Of a stretch of DNA of 64,000 nucleotides, positions 62,520-64,000 are shown in pieces. The DNA is taken from positions 16,431,661-16,495,660 of the forward strand of contig NC_034014.1 in the NCBI RefSeq assembly GCF_000346465.2, in the 5' to 3' direction. This DNA comes from Prunus persica. Its lineage: Eukaryota > Streptophyta > Magnoliopsida > Rosales > Rosaceae. A program made the position numbers and the translations under genes. The notes beneath the pieces were generated by a model. That model was not told the origin of the DNA and made no database searches. It worked only from the letters and a program-made list of their open reading frames with translations. The number at the start of each line of letters is the position of its first letter. The first letter of the stretch is position 1.

Positions 62520-64000
62520 CAAAAATCACACTGAGAGCAAAAATCAAAAGCATTTTTAAACAATGTAGGCCAAAAGAAACCAGATGGTAAAACCTTTAAA
62601 CTGTCTTTTTGGCACTGAAATGACCTCCGCATGCCATTGCATTACTGAATGTTAGTATGCTTTGCTACTCACTCTTCGAAACACATCTTCGATTGATTTG
62701 GTCATGGCAATACTTGAACAAATAGGGCTCATCCCACATGTAGCGTTTCACCATTGAAAATAACTTCTTTTCCTCATGAAAAGTCAAATCATCTCTAATT
62801 ACACCAGAAGCAAGATAATTGACAAAATCAGCATACCATGGCTCTTTATCTTGAATGACAAAGAGTTTTTTATCCAGGAATGATTCGTTGAGAGGCAAAA
62901 TTTTTCCATCTCCATGGTTTTCATCAACAAAGCGCGACAAGTGATCAGCAACAACATTTTCACTCCCTTTCTTGTCTCGAATTTCTAGGTCAAACTCTTG
63001 TAACAAGAGTATCCATCGGATCAAACGTGGCTTAGCATCTTTCTTTGTTAACAAAAACCTAAGAGCTGCATGATCAGAGTAAACAATAACTTTAGAGCCA
63101 ACAAGATATGAACGAAATTTCTCTAAAGCAAAAACAACAGCAAGCAACTCCTTCTCAGTTGTAGAGTAATTGAGTAGAGCATCGTTTAATGTCTAACTTG
63201 CATAGAAGATTACGTGTGGCAGCTTATTTACTCTTTGAACTAAAATAGCACCAATAGCATAGTCAGAGGCGTCACACATTAGCTCAAAAGGCAAAGACCA
63301 ATATGGTGCCGTAATGATAGGAGCAGAGGTTAGTTCATGTTTCAAGGTATTAAATGATTCATACAATCTTTATTAAAGTGAAATACAACGTCTTTGGCCA
63401 AAAGATTGCACAATGGATGATTGATCTTGGAAAAATCCTTAATGAAACGACAATAAAAATCAGCATGTCCTAGAAAGCTTCTCACTCCCTTCAGTGAAGT
63501 AGGGGCTACCATATTTGTCAATTTTTGCTTTGTCAACTTCAATACCCTTGCTGGATATTACATGCCCCAACACATTGTTTCACCATAAATTGACACTTTT
63601 TCCAATTGAGAATCAAATTTGTTTCCGGACATCTTTGAAGCACTAGAGAGAGATGGTTAAGACAATTATCAAAAGAAGAACCAAAAACTAAAAAATCGTC
63701 CATGAATACCTCAATAAATCTCTCACTCATATCTGAAAAGATTGCCAGCATACATCTTTTGAATGTTGCTGGGGCATTGCAAAGGTCAAAAGGCATCCTT
63801 CTATATGCAAAAGTGTCAAAACGACAGGTGAATGTAGTCTTCTCTTGATCTTCCGGAGCAATCACAATTTGATTATAACCTGAATATCCATCAATAAAAT
63901 AATAATATGCGTGACCAGCTAATTGCTCAAGCATTTGATCAATAAAAGGCATAGGAAAATAATCTTTTCTAGTGTCCGAATTCAACTTCCTGTAATCAGT
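62520..64000 (-). pseudogene. Truncated, decayed Ty3/gypsy pol (RT, RNase H, start of integrase), Athila/Tat-like
   Basis: From right to left on the minus strand: reverse transcriptase (KLNSDTRKDYFPMPFIDQML, FIDGYSGYNQI, FMDDFLVFG active-site block), RT connection (GVRSFLGHADFYCRFIKDFSKI), RNase H ([44 protein letters not shown]) and the linker DEPYLFKYC. The integrase zinc-binding region (ACGGHFSAKK, then SQCDFC) comes last and is cut at 62520. Frame breaks lie near 63575, between about 63520 and 63540, and near 63355-63365. An in-frame TAG sits at 63195-63193, and another stop lies shortly after ACGGHFSAKKTV. The first zinc ligand motif (CHxxACGGH) reads SNAMACGGH. It cannot make a working polyprotein. 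No LTR is in view. Confidence 0.9.

Overview
The window is non-genic, repeat-packed plant DNA, most likely (peri)centromeric heterochromatin of a eudicot. About 35 kb is one satellite with a ~166-bp monomer, always in the same orientation (roughly 210 monomers). Everything else is transposable elements inserted into it. A 166-bp centromere-candidate satellite is, from memory, known from Prunus (Rosaceae); I could not compare sequences, so the genus is a guess, while 'plant' rests on the CACTA and Ty3/gypsy element types.

Layout. 1-9609: right-hand part of a CACTA (En/Spm) DNA transposon, copy 1, starting inside a tandem array of 627-bp units. 9610-10766: 3' internal end and part of an LTR of a Ty3/gypsy-like element that copy 1 entered. 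10767-12490: satellite block A. 12491-28063: a 1.78-kb apparent solo LTR (5-bp target duplication TGGTC) that was itself split by a complete 13.8-kb CACTA element, copy 2 (12972-26766, 3-bp duplication TCA). 28064-45831: satellite block B. 45832-47146: a second apparent solo LTR on the minus strand (duplication TTGGA). 47147-62519: satellite block C. 62520-64000: decayed, truncated gypsy pol on the minus strand. There are two 100-N assembly gaps (16435-16534 and 49808-49907); the first is almost certainly an unmerged overlap.

The CACTA family carries two minus-strand genes. The upstream one (six coding exons, 715 aa, both copies) joins a Transposase_24-like DNA-binding region, a coiled coil, an acidic tract and a Ulp1/C48 SUMO-protease-like domain with an intact His-Asp-Cys set. 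The downstream one, present only in copy 2, is a TNP2-type transposase whose C-terminal part is broken by an 83-bp piece copied from its own 5' region. Each gene seems to have a 5'-UTR exon and a 5'-UTR intron. Both copies also carry a shuffled fragment of the host gene for 26S proteasome subunit RPN6 (PSMD11).

The most distinctive feature is a short CG-containing motif (ACGACG/CGTCGT and relatives) that fills essentially all non-coding DNA of the CACTA family, including UTRs and every intron, but is sparse in exons. Canonical CACTA elements keep such repeats near their ends. This suggests a self-encoded binding-site platform. The two copies are nearly identical over ~7 kb but differ in number of 627-bp units (at least four against one), so the family was active recently.
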